Assembly: GCA_905235485.1 (NCBI GenBank)
Contig: CAJOLY010000027.1
Span: forward strand, 1-36,315
Source of the DNA: an uncultured Clostridia bacterium
GTDB taxonomy: Bacteria > Bacillota > Clostridia > Christensenellales > UBA1242
Direction: 5' to 3'
DNA length: 36,315 bases
Both the position numbers and the translations under genes were made by a program. How positions within the stretch are numbered: the stretch's first letter is position 1; each line of letters opens with the position of its first letter. The notes under the pieces were generated by a model. That model made no database searches. It saw nothing but the letters and a program-made list of their open reading frames with translations, and was not told where the DNA came from. Positions 18,264-27,927 of the stretch are shown here, one piece after another.

Positions 18264-19502
18264 CTAAACTTGAAGCTGAGTTATCATACTAAGTATTGGC
18301 GTGTAAATTGCTATAAACATAACTGCTATAAACACACCAAGTATTGAAAGCAAAACAGGTTGAATAGTTGTTGTTATGAGAGAAAGTGCACTTTCAACTT
18401 CCTGATCAAAATAATCATTTGTTTGAAGAAGCAATTTGTCAGTTGATCCTGTTTTTTCTCCAACCGCAATCATTTGAGTTACAACATTTGAAAGTTTCAT
18501 TTCAAGTTCGACTGCTGTTGAAAGAGCTATTCCCTTTTTAACATCTATTATAACTCTATCAAACTGCATTTTTAAATGTTTGTTTTTTATGATATTTTTC
18601 ATACTTTCAAGTGATGAAACAATGTCAAGTCCACTTGAAAGCAATAATCCCAAACACTCAACAAATTGTGATGTGAACATTGCCATATTTATTCGCTTAA
18701 AAATTGGAAGTGTTACTTTCATTTTGTCAAAGAATAATCTTCCTTTTTCTGTTCTCCCAAACAAAAATATTATTCCAACAATAGCAAATATTCCAAGAAT
18801 AATATACTGCCAATAATCTCGCAGGAAGTTTGATATGTTGAAAAGTGCAAGTGTTAACCCTGGAAGTTCAAGTTCCATTTGTTGAAATGATGAAATAAAT
18901 TTTGGAATAACCACATACAACATAACTCCAACAACTGCAACAAGCATAACAAGCAAAACAAGTGGATAAGCAAGAGCGGAACGAAGTTTTCGTTTGTTTT
19001 TTTCATTTCGAGTGTAATAATCAGAAACAGAAATCAAAACTTTGTCGAGATTTCCAGATGTCTCTCCAACATACACCATTGATGTGAAAAAATGTGGAAA
19101 AACCTTTGGATATTTTTTCATTGATTCCGAAAGCATAAGTCCTGCATACAAATCATCTGTAACTTTGTCAATTGTTTTTCTAAGTAAGCTTGAATAACCT
19201 TGCTCTCTCAACACTTTTAAACTATCTATAATTGAAACGCCTGAAGAAATCAATATTGAAAATTGCTTGCAGAAACTTGTAAGTTCCTTTATTCCAACTT
19301 TTCCTGACACTGTAAAAAATGCAGATGGTGCGTTGTTGGAAAGTTTTTTTATGCTATCAACATACAAATCCCTTTTTGCCAAACTTTCACGAACAAATTG
19401 TTCATCTTCCGCAATAAATGTTCCTTTAATTTTTTTTCCGTTCAAATCTTTTGCAACATAAACAAATTTTTTCATAGCACCCCAAACAAAGAAAGATACC
19501 AA
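18264..19502 (-). CDS. pilC: Type IV pilus inner membrane platform protein PilC (GspF family)
   Basis: Duplicated GspF domain; FCKQFSILISSGVSIIDSLKVL, YVGETSGNLDKVL, MIAVGEKTGSTDKLL. Confidence 0.95.
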   Translation of the reverse strand: MVSFFVWGAMKKFVYVAKDLNGKKIKGTFIAEDEQFVRESLAKRDLYVDSIKKLSNNAPSAFFTVSGKVGIKELTSFCKQFSILISSGVSIIDSLKVLREQGYSSLLRKTIDKVTDDLYAGLMLSESMKKYPKVFPHFFTSMVYVGETSGNLDKVLISVSDYYTRNEKNKRKLRSALAYPLVLLVMLVAVVGVMLYVVIPKFISSFQQMELELPGLTLALFNISNFLRDYWQYIILGIFAIVGIIFLFGRTEKGRLFFDKMKVTLPIFKRINMAMFTSQFVECLGLLLSSGLDIVSSLESMKNIIKNKHLKMQFDRVIIDVKKGIALSTAVELEMKLSNVVTQMIAVGEKTGSTDKLLLQTNDYFDQEVESALSLITTTIQPVLLSILGVFIAVMFIAIYTPILSMITQLQV

Positions 19503-20278
19503 TTTGCAATGATATCACCAACAAACCACGAAACTACTGCCGCAGAAACAATAAATGTTCCAAATGGATACTCTTTGTTTTTTTCTCCTTTATTTTTTAT
19601 GTTCAAAATTGATAACACAATTGCACCCAAAATTGAGGAAATTATAATTGTTATTATTGTACTTTTTAGTCCAAGTAGTAAGCCTAAAACTGCCATGAGT
19701 TTTATGTCTCCAAAGCCAAGGCCTTCTTTTTTTCTAACAAGATAAAATAGCAGTGCAAACAAAGCAAAAAATCCACCTCCAACCAAAAATCCAAATACTT
19801 TGCTTTGAATGTCAACATTTGGTGAAAGCAATGAAACAATGCCAAGAATTAAAAGTGCAAGCTGAAATTCATCTGGTATTTCCATATTGTCAAAATCACA
19901 AAAGAAAACACAGATCATAACTGAAAAAGATAAGCAAGACACGGCAAACATTAAATAGTTTGTTTGAACTGATGGAATGATAAAGTCAGTGAAAGCCATA
20001 AGCGACAAAAACCATAATGCCGTATTAAGTAATTCAACAAATGGATATCTAAATGAAATTTTTGACTTACACTTTCTACATTTGCCACGCAAAAATATGT
20101 ATGATAACACAGGAATATTGTCATACCATTTGAGTTTATAATCACAAGTTGTGCAATGAGAAGCAGGACGCGCTAAAGACATCTTTTTTGGAAGTCTATA
20201 GATAACTACATTCAAAAAACTGCCAACACAAAGACCAATCACAACTGTGAGTGAAATCATCAAAATTTTTGTGAGCAA
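19472..20278 (-). CDS. pilD: Prepilin peptidase
   Basis: N-terminal CTTCDYKLKWYDNIPVLSYIFLRGKCRKCKSKISFRYP and GFGDIKLMAVLGLLLG. Confidence 0.95.
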   Translation of the reverse strand: MLTKILMISLTVVIGLCVGSFLNVVIYRLPKKMSLARPASHCTTCDYKLKWYDNIPVLSYIFLRGKCRKCKSKISFRYPFVELLNTALWFLSLMAFTDFIIPSVQTNYLMFAVSCLSFSVMICVFFCDFDNMEIPDEFQLALLILGIVSLLSPNVDIQSKVFGFLVGGGFFALFALLFYLVRKKEGLGFGDIKLMAVLGLLLGLKSTIITIIISSILGAIVLSILNIKNKGEKNKEYPFGTFIVSAAVVSWFVGDIIANWYLSLFGVL

Positions 20279-20281
20279 ATT

Positions 20282-20731
20282 TTACACCTCCACATATCTA
20301 ATTAAGTTAGCTAAGTAATAATATTCAATTTCGTTATAGACCTTTTTGGTTAAATAAAAATCTTGACTCTGCTTTGCCAAAACTTTTTCTTGTCCCAAAG
20401 TAAAATCATAAATGCAATAAAAGAAAAGCGTTGTTTTTGTTGTATTTGTTTTTTTTGCGACTACTGCTTTTTGATTTGCATTTTCATCATTCACATAAAT
20501 CTTAACATCTAAATCATATTCACTATAACCGCCTTGTATTGTTTGATTATCAACAAAATCAGCATAGATTTTGTTTGTCAAAACTTCTTTGTTTAACTTT
20601 GAAACTTCGTACCTATTTGAAATGCTGGTTCCCATCGTAAGTGCAAAAATCAAACTTGAAACTGCAATTACTATAACCATCAAAACAACAACACTAAGAA
20701 GAACTGCTCCTTTTTTTTTGTTTATTCTCAT
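20282..20731 (-). CDS. Minor pseudopilin (GspK/PilX-like, lacks E5)
   Basis: MRINKKKGAVLLSVVVLMVIVIAVSSLIFAL N-terminus in the pilus operon. Confidence 0.75.
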   Translation of the reverse strand: MRINKKKGAVLLSVVVLMVIVIAVSSLIFALTMGTSISNRYEVSKLNKEVLTNKIYADFVDNQTIQGGYSEYDLDVKIYVNDENANQKAVVAKKTNTTKTTLFFYCIYDFTLGQEKVLAKQSQDFYLTKKVYNEIEYYYLANLIRYVEV

Positions 20732-20732
20732 A

Positions 20733-21164
20733 TCACACCTCGTAGCTATATATCAAACTATCATTTGAAGTGTAACACTCAACCAAAAATGAATTGTCAA
20801 AATTTAGATTAACATAATAACCATATTCACTTTCAGTTGAAACTTCTAAATCCTTAGAATAATAAATGGTTTTGTTGTCGCCATATTCATACTGCGTCCC
20901 GGTTAAAAGTTCCATTGAATTTTTGTAGTGATCACCACCCAAAAAATATGCTTGAACATAATTTTGCGTTTGAACGGTAAAGAAATTTTTTAATTTTGTT
21001 TTGTTGCTTGAGTTTAGTGATAAACTACAAATTGAAAATGCCATTGCTGAAATAATAACAACAAGTGCCATTGCAACAATTGTTTCAACAAGTGTAACAC
21101 CACTTTTTTTGTTTGCAAACAGTCTTATCTTGTTTTGATTTAAAATTCTTTTATTTTTTTTCAT
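20733..21164 (-). CDS. Minor pseudopilin
   Basis: KKSGVTLVETIVAMALVVIISAMAFS prepilin motif. Confidence 0.85.
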   Translation of the reverse strand: MKKNKRILNQNKIRLFANKKSGVTLVETIVAMALVVIISAMAFSICSLSLNSSNKTKLKNFFTVQTQNYVQAYFLGGDHYKNSMELLTGTQYEYGDNKTIYYSKDLEVSTESEYGYYVNLNFDNSFLVECYTSNDSLIYSYEV

Positions 21165-21165
21165 A

Positions 21166-21891
21166 TCAAAACAATCCTTTTTTTACTTCTAAAAAATAAT
21201 TTTTTGTTGCATATTGGAAAAGAGTTGTATTTTCAATTTTTGCAAAATAGTTTATGTCTCCGTCAAAATTGAAATCTTGAAGTTTTTTTTCGCTGTTGTC
21301 AATCAAAATCATTTTTTCACACTTAAATTCAAGAGCAGAACTTTTCAAATTTTTAATAAATTGATCAAAAAATATTTGAACTTTTTCAAAATTTATTGAT
21401 TTTTTTGTTGCTTTTTTGCTTAATTTTGATATTTTCTCTTCAAATTCTTCTTCATTTCCTGACATATTCTTATAATTTGTTTTTATGTAAGAAACAAATT
21501 TTTTTGCTAAACCATTTACGTTCATTTTCAATTTTTGATGGAAAACAACTTCACTTTTTGACACCGCAACAAAGTTTGCATAATCACCAAAATAAGCAAT
21601 CACAAAATTTTCTTTTGCAAGATTTTTGTTTTTTGCAAGCGTAAAATCGGAAAACACTTCTGACAAATATGTCATTCCAGAAACTTTAACACCAAACTTT
21701 GCAAAAGTGTTAACAATTTGGTCTGTGTATTTTTCCCTGATGGCAGCAAATGTGTAGGTGGATGTGTTTTTGTCTGTGGAAAAAAGTTTCTCACATACAA
21801 TCATTTTTTCATCTTTATTATAGAGCAAATCAAACTTTGTTTTGAAATATTTATTCACCTTACTTCTTGAGTAAGGAACAGTAAGATCCAA
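21166..21891 (-). CDS. PilM-like protein, C-terminal part (TTG start)
   Basis: Position in operon; reads as a continuation of the preceding 83-aa ORF. Confidence 0.6.
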   Translation of the reverse strand: MDLTVPYSRSKVNKYFKTKFDLLYNKDEKMIVCEKLFSTDKNTSTYTFAAIREKYTDQIVNTFAKFGVKVSGMTYLSEVFSDFTLAKNKNLAKENFVIAYFGDYANFVAVSKSEVVFHQKLKMNVNGLAKKFVSYIKTNYKNMSGNEEEFEEKISKLSKKATKKSINFEKVQIFFDQFIKNLKSSALEFKCEKMILIDNSEKKLQDFNFDGDINYFAKIENTTLFQYATKNYFLEVKKGLF

Positions 21892-22111
21892 CTAGTTCGT
21901 TTGGAAGAATTACATAATTTTTTTCTCTTCTTAAAATGCCATTTAATTCCTCATTTTGAGCACATATGAAATTTATGATACTTTCAAAATCTTTTTTTTG
22001 AGAATATTCATTTAAAAAATCAACAACAAAATATTTTTTGTTATTTTGTTGTTGTAATAATTTTATTTTTGATAAATCAAAATCGAAATATATAATCATT
22101 CTAAACTCCAA
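21860..22111 (-). CDS. PilM-like protein, N-terminal part
   Basis: MIIYFDFDLSKIKLL resembles the PilM/ASKHA phosphate-1 strand; ends in overlap with the next ORF. Confidence 0.55.
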   Translation of the reverse strand: MEFRMIIYFDFDLSKIKLLQQQNNKKYFVVDFLNEYSQKKDFESIINFICAQNEELNGILRREKNYVILPNELVGSYCSLLKK

Positions 22112-22565
22112 AAGTAACTAAATTTGAATATGTTGGATAATTATCAAACAAATACTTGCACAATATTAGGTTTCCATTAGATGAGAAATTTATTTCTATA
22201 ATTTTTTGAAATATCAAATTCTTTGTTTCAGTTTCTCCGGAATTGAGATTTAAAATGTTCGCTGTCAATTTGTTTTCAGCATAAATATATCTCAGTTCAT
22301 ATTCTTCCGTATCTCTTTTTATAACAACTTTTTCATTTGAAACTGAATCAATCATAAATTCGCTAGTTTGATAATTGTTAAAGAATGTATTCACCAATTG
22401 GCTTGCTCGTTGATATTCGGCTTGACACTGGCTTTCATAAGCTTGTTTGTTTGAAATATTTGATACAATAACTATAAGTGATGCCACAAGTGACATCACT
22501 ATAACACCTATTGACAAAGAAATCACAACTTCAACAAGCGTGAAGCCTTTTTTTTTGTTTTTCAT
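22101..22565 (-). CDS. Minor pseudopilin (PilW/PilJ-like)
   Basis: MKNKKKGFTLVEVVISLSIGVIVMSLVAS. Confidence 0.85.
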   Translation of the reverse strand: MKNKKKGFTLVEVVISLSIGVIVMSLVASLIVIVSNISNKQAYESQCQAEYQRASQLVNTFFNNYQTSEFMIDSVSNEKVVIKRDTEEYELRYIYAENKLTANILNLNSGETETKNLIFQKIIEINFSSNGNLILCKYLFDNYPTYSNLVTFGV

Positions 22566-22567
22566 AA

Positions 22568-24154
22568 TTACTCTTTATCTAGTTGACTTTTAACATCGTC
22601 CATAAGCTTTTTTGCTCTTTTTATTGCCAAATCGCTTTTTACAACGAGAAGAATAGGCGTTTTTTCATATTTCTTGATTTCACCCATATATTTCACAGGA
22701 ATAGGTGAATCTTCATAATCTTTTGCATTTAGTTTATAATATATTTTTAATCCTTTCTTTCCAGCAACTGTTATTGTTGCATATTTTATGTTTTTATAAA
22801 CAAAAGTTTCACCTGATTTTGTTAAAGCTGATTTAAAACCTAAACTTTCAAAATATGCTTTGAGCTCTACAAAATATTTTCTAACTTCTGGCCTTGCCAT
22901 TTTAAGTTTTTTTTCAAAGGTGTAATGATTTGATTTTCTATCAAACAAATTTTCATCATTATTCTCTTCAACTTCTTGAGGCTCTTCAGGCTTTTTTACT
23001 ACAACTTTTTGTGCTTCAACTTTTTCTTCCTTTGGCTCAACTTCACCTTCAACGCCATATTTGTTTTTTAAATCATCAAATAGTTTCTTTGCTCTTTTTA
23101 GCGCAAGGTCACTCTTGACAATCAATAGAACTGGTGTGTTTTCGTATTTTTTTACTTTTCCCATATCTTTAAGTGGGATTGGTGAGCCAAGATAATCATT
23201 GATGTCAAGTTTGTAATAAACTTTGAGACCTTTTTGCCCAGCAACGTCAATCATTGCATACTTTGTGTTTTTGTATGAGAATGTTTCACCTGGTTTTGTG
23301 AGAGCTGACTTGAATCCCAAGCCTTCGGCATAAGCTTTAAGCTCAGCAAAATAGTCTTTTGCAACTTGAAATGTTCTCTCTAGTTTTTGTTCAAAAGTGA
23401 AATCATTATTTTTTCTTTGTTTAAGTTTGTCAATATCACCCTTATAAATTTTTTCATCTTCTTCATCATTTAACAGTTTATCAATTTGAGCATTGTAATT
23501 CACAAAATCATTTCTGTATGTATATCCGTCGTATCCGTTTGAATTTTCAAAATAAAAATCCTTCTCTTCTTTTACTTCAATTGGTTCTTCCTCAATAGCT
23601 TCTTCAAGGATTTCTTCTTTTGGTTTTTCAGCTTTTTTGTGTCCAAGTTCTTCATTATATTGTTTGTAAAGATATATATCTCCAAACAAATATGCTAACT
23701 CAAGCTTTATGGTGCGAGTTGTGAAATATTGCAATGCGACAAACAATATTGCAAGTACAACAACAGTTATTGCAAGAATTTCATTTATAAACAATACCCC
23801 TATAAAGCCAATTCCAAAAGTAAAGGCCACTGTTGAAACCAAAATTGCAATTAAGCCTGCAAAAGAACTAAATTTTCTTTTACAAATCATAAATAGGCAT
23901 AAAATAAATACAAGTGCAAATCCCCCATAAAGCACAACACTTTGAAGCGCAATCAACAAATTAGCACCGCTATATATATCAAATATCACGGCTTTAACAA
24001 AATTATCTATGACTTCTAATGCAACAACATAATTTTTTGTTAATGTTATCCAACAACCCAACCACACTGCACAAACAGCAACCAAGGAAAAGATTGTCGC
24101 AAGCAAGTAATCAAGTGATTTTGGATTCAAAATTCCATATTGTTTATTTTTCAT
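22568..24154 (-). CDS. Membrane protein with two tandem copies of a ~110-aa domain, in pilus operon
   Basis: N-terminal TM segments; repeats YFAELKAYAEGLGFKSALTKPGETFSYKNTKYAMIDVAGQKGLKVYYKL and YFVELKAYFESLGFKSALTKSGETFVYKNIKYATITVAGKKGLKIYYKL. Confidence 0.85.
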   Translation of the reverse strand: MKNKQYGILNPKSLDYLLATIFSLVAVCAVWLGCWITLTKNYVVALEVIDNFVKAVIFDIYSGANLLIALQSVVLYGGFALVFILCLFMICKRKFSSFAGLIAILVSTVAFTFGIGFIGVLFINEILAITVVVLAILFVALQYFTTRTIKLELAYLFGDIYLYKQYNEELGHKKAEKPKEEILEEAIEEEPIEVKEEKDFYFENSNGYDGYTYRNDFVNYNAQIDKLLNDEEDEKIYKGDIDKLKQRKNNDFTFEQKLERTFQVAKDYFAELKAYAEGLGFKSALTKPGETFSYKNTKYAMIDVAGQKGLKVYYKLDINDYLGSPIPLKDMGKVKKYENTPVLLIVKSDLALKRAKKLFDDLKNKYGVEGEVEPKEEKVEAQKVVVKKPEEPQEVEENNDENLFDRKSNHYTFEKKLKMARPEVRKYFVELKAYFESLGFKSALTKSGETFVYKNIKYATITVAGKKGLKIYYKLNAKDYEDSPIPVKYMGEIKKYEKTPILLVVKSDLAIKRAKKLMDDVKSQLDKE

Positions 24155-24170
24155 AATATTCCCCTTTTTG

Positions 24171-24198
24171 AAAAAAACCTAAGTTTTTCGCTTAGGTT
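24171..24198 (-). terminator. Terminator/attenuator between pilin and rest of the operon
   Basis: AACCTAAG-CGAAAAA-CTTAGGTT then T5 on the minus strand. Confidence 0.75.
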
Positions 24199-24211
24199 TA
24201 GTAGTTATTTA

Positions 24212-24625
24212 TTACGCTGCTATATAATAAATATAATATCCGTTGATAGCTTCTCCACCATTCAATTCACCAACTGTTTTAGTTTCTGATATTGGATTCC
24301 ATTTTCCATCAGCATCAATCATATAAGCTTGGTTTGCAGCACCTTCTGTTGGAACTTCAACAGATGCTGTTGTTGCTGGAGCTGTGATTACAACTTCATA
24401 TGTTGTAATAACAACTTGTGAGTCAGCATAAAGATTTTCATCTTCAGCTTCATAATTAGAAGCATAAGAAACATAAACATTTCTCAGTTCATCTTGAAGT
24501 TTAACTTCATTTGCTTTCTTTGTGAGATTTGCAAATGTAGGAATCAAAATTGCAGATAAAATTGCAATAACTGCAATAACAATAACAAGTTCAACAACTG
24601 TAAATCCTTTCTGTTTATTTTTCAT
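24212..24625 (-). CDS. pilA: Type IV pilin, probable major subunit
   Basis: MKNKQKGFTVVELVIVIAVIAILSAILIPTFANLTKKANEVK; first gene of operon with strong RBS. Confidence 0.85.
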   Translation of the reverse strand: MKNKQKGFTVVELVIVIAVIAILSAILIPTFANLTKKANEVKLQDELRNVYVSYASNYEAEDENLYADSQVVITTYEVVITAPATTASVEVPTEGAANQAYMIDADGKWNPISETKTVGELNGGEAINGYYIYYIAA

Positions 24626-24682
24626 TTTTTTCTCCTTTATTTCCTTAATTTGCTATATTATCCATATTACGATTACACTTAA

Positions 24683-24711
24683 ATTGTAGTACTAAAAGTA
24701 CTTTAAGTCAA
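24683..24711 (-). promoter_or_regulatory. Pilin promoter TTGACT-17-TACAAT with palindrome in the spacer
   Basis: AGTACT-N3-AGTACT at 24688-24702 lies between -35 and -10. Confidence 0.65.
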
Positions 24712-24879
24712 CTAAATTATACAATATCTTACATATTTTTAGTAAAAATTATTTAATTTAATCTACCCCTATGCTTAATATGTGCCAAAAAAACTTAATT
24801 TATTAAAGAAAGACGATTTTCATTTGCCAAATGTTGTTTTTTTGTATATACTTACAATATTCAATAAAAGGAGAATTTT

Positions 24880-25419
24880 ATGGAACTTAAAGGCAGTAAA
24901 ACAGAAAAGAATTTAATGACAGCTTTTGCTGGAGAAAGTCAAGCAAGAAACAAATATACATATTATGCTTCAAAAGCCAAAAAAGATGGCTATGAGCAAA
25001 TTGCAAGCATATTTTTGGAAACTGCTGAAAACGAAAAAGAGCATGCAAAAATATGGTTTAAGTTACTTCACGATGGTGCTGTTCCAAGCACAGCAGAAAA
25101 TTTGAGAGATGCTGCAAATGGTGAAAATTACGAATGGACAGATATGTATGATGAATTTGCAAAAACTGCAAAAGAAGAAGGCTTTGACCACATTGCATTT
25201 TTGTTTGAAGAAGTTGGCAAAATTGAAAAGGAACATGAAGCAAGGTATTTGAAACTTCTTGAAAACTTGGAAAATGGGCTTGTTTTCAGCAAAGATGGTG
25301 ACAGAATTTGGAAATGCAGAAATTGCGGACATATTGTTATTGGCAATACAGCACCTGAGGTGTGCCCTGTTTGCAATCACCCACAAAGCTATTTTGAAAT
25401 TAAAGCTGAAAATTACTAA
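24880..25419 (+). CDS. Rubrerythrin
   Basis: [39 protein letters not shown]-terminal [27 protein letters not shown]. Confidence 0.97.
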   Translation: MELKGSKTEKNLMTAFAGESQARNKYTYYASKAKKDGYEQIASIFLETAENEKEHAKIWFKLLHDGAVPSTAENLRDAANGENYEWTDMYDEFAKTAKEEGFDHIAFLFEEVGKIEKEHEARYLKLLENLENGLVFSKDGDRIWKCRNCGHIVIGNTAPEVCPVCNHPQSYFEIKAENY

Positions 25420-25436
25420 TTTGATTATCAGACTTG

Positions 25437-25463
25437 CAAATATCAAATATCAAATATCAAATT
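25437..25463. repeat. 7-bp tandem repeat (CAAATAT)3 + CAAATT
   Basis: Direct reading, upstream of tyrS RBS. Confidence 0.85.
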
Positions 25464-25482
25464 AAAACACTAGAGGTAAAAT

Positions 25483-26703
25483 ATGTTTAACAAAGAAGAC
25501 ACAATAAAATTTATTTTGAAAGGTGCTGAACAGGTTGATGAAGAGGCAGTTAAGCAAAAAGTTGATGAAGTTTATGCCCAAAATAGATATTTAAACATTA
25601 AATTTGGTTTAGACCCATCCGCACCTGACATTCACTTAGGGCACGCAGTTGGGCTTAGAAAATTAAAACAACTACAAGATTTAGGGCATAATATAAGCAT
25701 TATCATTGGTGATTTTACTGGAATGATTGGCGACCCTTCTGGAAAGTCAAAAACAAGAAATCAACTATCTAGAGACCAAGTTGTTGAAAACGCAAAGACT
25801 TATGTTGAGCAAATATTCAAAATTTTGGATAGAAAAAAAACAAAAGTTTTGTTTAACAGTGAATGGTATGAACATATGGAGTTTCCAGAACTCATAAACC
25901 TTTGCAGTAAAGCGACTGTCGCAAGAATTTTAGAACGAGATGACTTTTCAAAAAGATATAAAGCAGGTACTCCTATTGCAGTGCATGAGTTCTTTTATCC
26001 TCTTATGCAAGCATATGACAGTGTTGTTTGTAAGGCAGATTTTGAACTTGGTGGAACAGATCAAACTTTTAATATTATGCTTGGAAGAAACATTCAAAGA
26101 GATTTTGGCATCAACCCACAAGTGCCAGTGTTTGTACCACTACTTGAAGGCATTGATGGCGTTGAAAAAATGAGCAAATCACTTGGAAACTATGTTGGAA
26201 TAAACGAAGAAGCAAAAGTTGTTTATGAAAAGGTTATGAAAATCCCTGACAATTTAATCATAAAGTACTATACTCTTGCAACTGACTTGCACCCTGACAA
26301 GATAAAAGAAATTGAAAACGATTTGAAAAACGGCAAAAATCCACGAGATGTGAAAATGGAACTTGCAAAAGAAATTACAAAAATATATCACAACCAAACT
26401 GAAGCTGAAGAGGCTGAGAAATATTTTGTTGCAACTTATCAAAAAAATGTTGTATCAGAGCAAACACCTGTTTTGAATCTTACAAATAATTTTTTGTTTG
26501 ACGGAAAAATAAGTTTGGTTGATCTTATTATGAGTTCAAACAAATATAAATCAAAAGGTGAAATCAGAAGACTTATTGACGGTGGTGCTGTGAAATTAAA
26601 TAGTGAAAAGGTGAATGAATATGCCATTGAGATAACAAAAGATAATTTTACTTTGCAAGTTGGAAAAGGAACTCTATTTGATGTTCATAATAAATTAAAT
26701 TAA
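25483..26703 (+). CDS. tyrS: Tyrosyl-tRNA synthetase
   Basis: PDIHLGHAVG, GGTDQTFN, KMSKS, C-terminal S4 domain. Confidence 0.97.
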   Translation: MFNKEDTIKFILKGAEQVDEEAVKQKVDEVYAQNRYLNIKFGLDPSAPDIHLGHAVGLRKLKQLQDLGHNISIIIGDFTGMIGDPSGKSKTRNQLSRDQVVENAKTYVEQIFKILDRKKTKVLFNSEWYEHMEFPELINLCSKATVARILERDDFSKRYKAGTPIAVHEFFYPLMQAYDSVVCKADFELGGTDQTFNIMLGRNIQRDFGINPQVPVFVPLLEGIDGVEKMSKSLGNYVGINEEAKVVYEKVMKIPDNLIIKYYTLATDLHPDKIKEIENDLKNGKNPRDVKMELAKEITKIYHNQTEAEEAEKYFVATYQKNVVSEQTPVLNLTNNFLFDGKISLVDLIMSSNKYKSKGEIRRLIDGGAVKLNSEKVNEYAIEITKDNFTLQVGKGTLFDVHNKLN

Positions 26704-26720
26704 AAAAATCATTTTTATAA

Positions 26721-26748
26721 AAAATCCACAAAAAACTGTGGATTTTTT
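26721..26748. terminator. Terminator between tyrS and trpS
   Basis: AAAATCCACA-AAAAAC-TGTGGATTTT then T run. Confidence 0.85.
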
Positions 26749-26835
26749 TTATTTTTTATGTTTTTTATGAAAATCTTTTTACTCGTCTTAAACACATAAT
26801 TAAAAAATGTTTGCTAAAAAATAACTTTCCAATTT

Positions 26836-27927
26836 TCAATTTTTATTTGCAAATCTTTTTTTTTGCTCTTCTTCATACTTGTTTCCGGAATAATAATCAA
26901 TACCCATTGCGCTTTTTACTTCGTGAAGTGTTTGATTTGCAACTTGACTTGCTTTTGATGTGCCATTTCTTAAAATTTGCAAAATTCCTGCAATTTGGTT
27001 TTGAAGTTCTTTTCGCCTTTCTCTAATTGGAGATAAAATATCCATCAAAACTTTATACAAAAATTGTTTAATTTTTCCATCCCCTAGTCCGCCTTTTTGA
27101 TAGTCCGCTTCAAGTTCACTCAAATTTTTAAACTCTGGATAATATTTCTCAAAATGTTTATCTTCACAAACTGCCCTGAGATACACAAACAAAATATTGT
27201 TTTCAATCACACCTGGGTCCTCTAATTTTCTAGGCATAGTTACAATTGAGTTGACTTTCTTTTTGAGAACTTCTGGCTCATCACTGAGATAAATGCAGTT
27301 GCCAAGTGACTTGCTCATTTTTGCGTTTCCATCAGTTCCTGGAAGTCGCAAACTCTCTTTGTTTTGTGGGAGAATTGCCTTACATTCCACCAAAACATTT
27401 GAATTATATGTTCTATTAAACGCTCTAACAATTTCTCTTGTTTGTTCAAGCATAGGCTCTTGATCTTCGCCAACAGGTATGATATTTGCCTTGAATGCAG
27501 TTATATCAGCAGCTTGACTAATTGGATAAATTGCAAATCCAACAGGCACGCCACTTTTGTCAAAACCTTTTTGCGCAATTTCATTTTTAACAGTTGGATT
27601 TCTAAGGAGCCTTGGAAGCGTCACCAAGTTTGAATAAAATTGCGTAAGTTCAGGGAGTGCAGAAATCTCTGACTGAATGCAAAAAGTTACTTTTTGTGGA
27701 TCTAGCCCAACAGACAAATAGTCAAGCATAACTTCCAAAACATTATCTCTAACTTTTTGAGGATTTCCAGCATTATCTGTGAGTGCTTGTGCATCGGCAA
27801 TCATAACATAAAACTCATCAAACTCTGTTTGATTTTGAAGTCTAACTCTTTCCCTAAGTGAACCAACAAAATGTCCCAAGTGAAGTCTGCCAGTTGGTCT
27901 GTCAGCAGTTAAAATTATGTTTTTCAT
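26836..27927 (-). CDS. trpS: Tryptophanyl-tRNA synthetase
   Basis: DRPTGRLHLGHFVGSL, GEDQEPMLEQTREI, KMSKS. Confidence 0.96.
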   Translation of the reverse strand: MKNIILTADRPTGRLHLGHFVGSLRERVRLQNQTEFDEFYVMIADAQALTDNAGNPQKVRDNVLEVMLDYLSVGLDPQKVTFCIQSEISALPELTQFYSNLVTLPRLLRNPTVKNEIAQKGFDKSGVPVGFAIYPISQAADITAFKANIIPVGEDQEPMLEQTREIVRAFNRTYNSNVLVECKAILPQNKESLRLPGTDGNAKMSKSLGNCIYLSDEPEVLKKKVNSIVTMPRKLEDPGVIENNILFVYLRAVCEDKHFEKYYPEFKNLSELEADYQKGGLGDGKIKQFLYKVLMDILSPIRERRKELQNQIAGILQILRNGTSKASQVANQTLHEVKSAMGIDYYSGNKYEEEQKKRFANKN

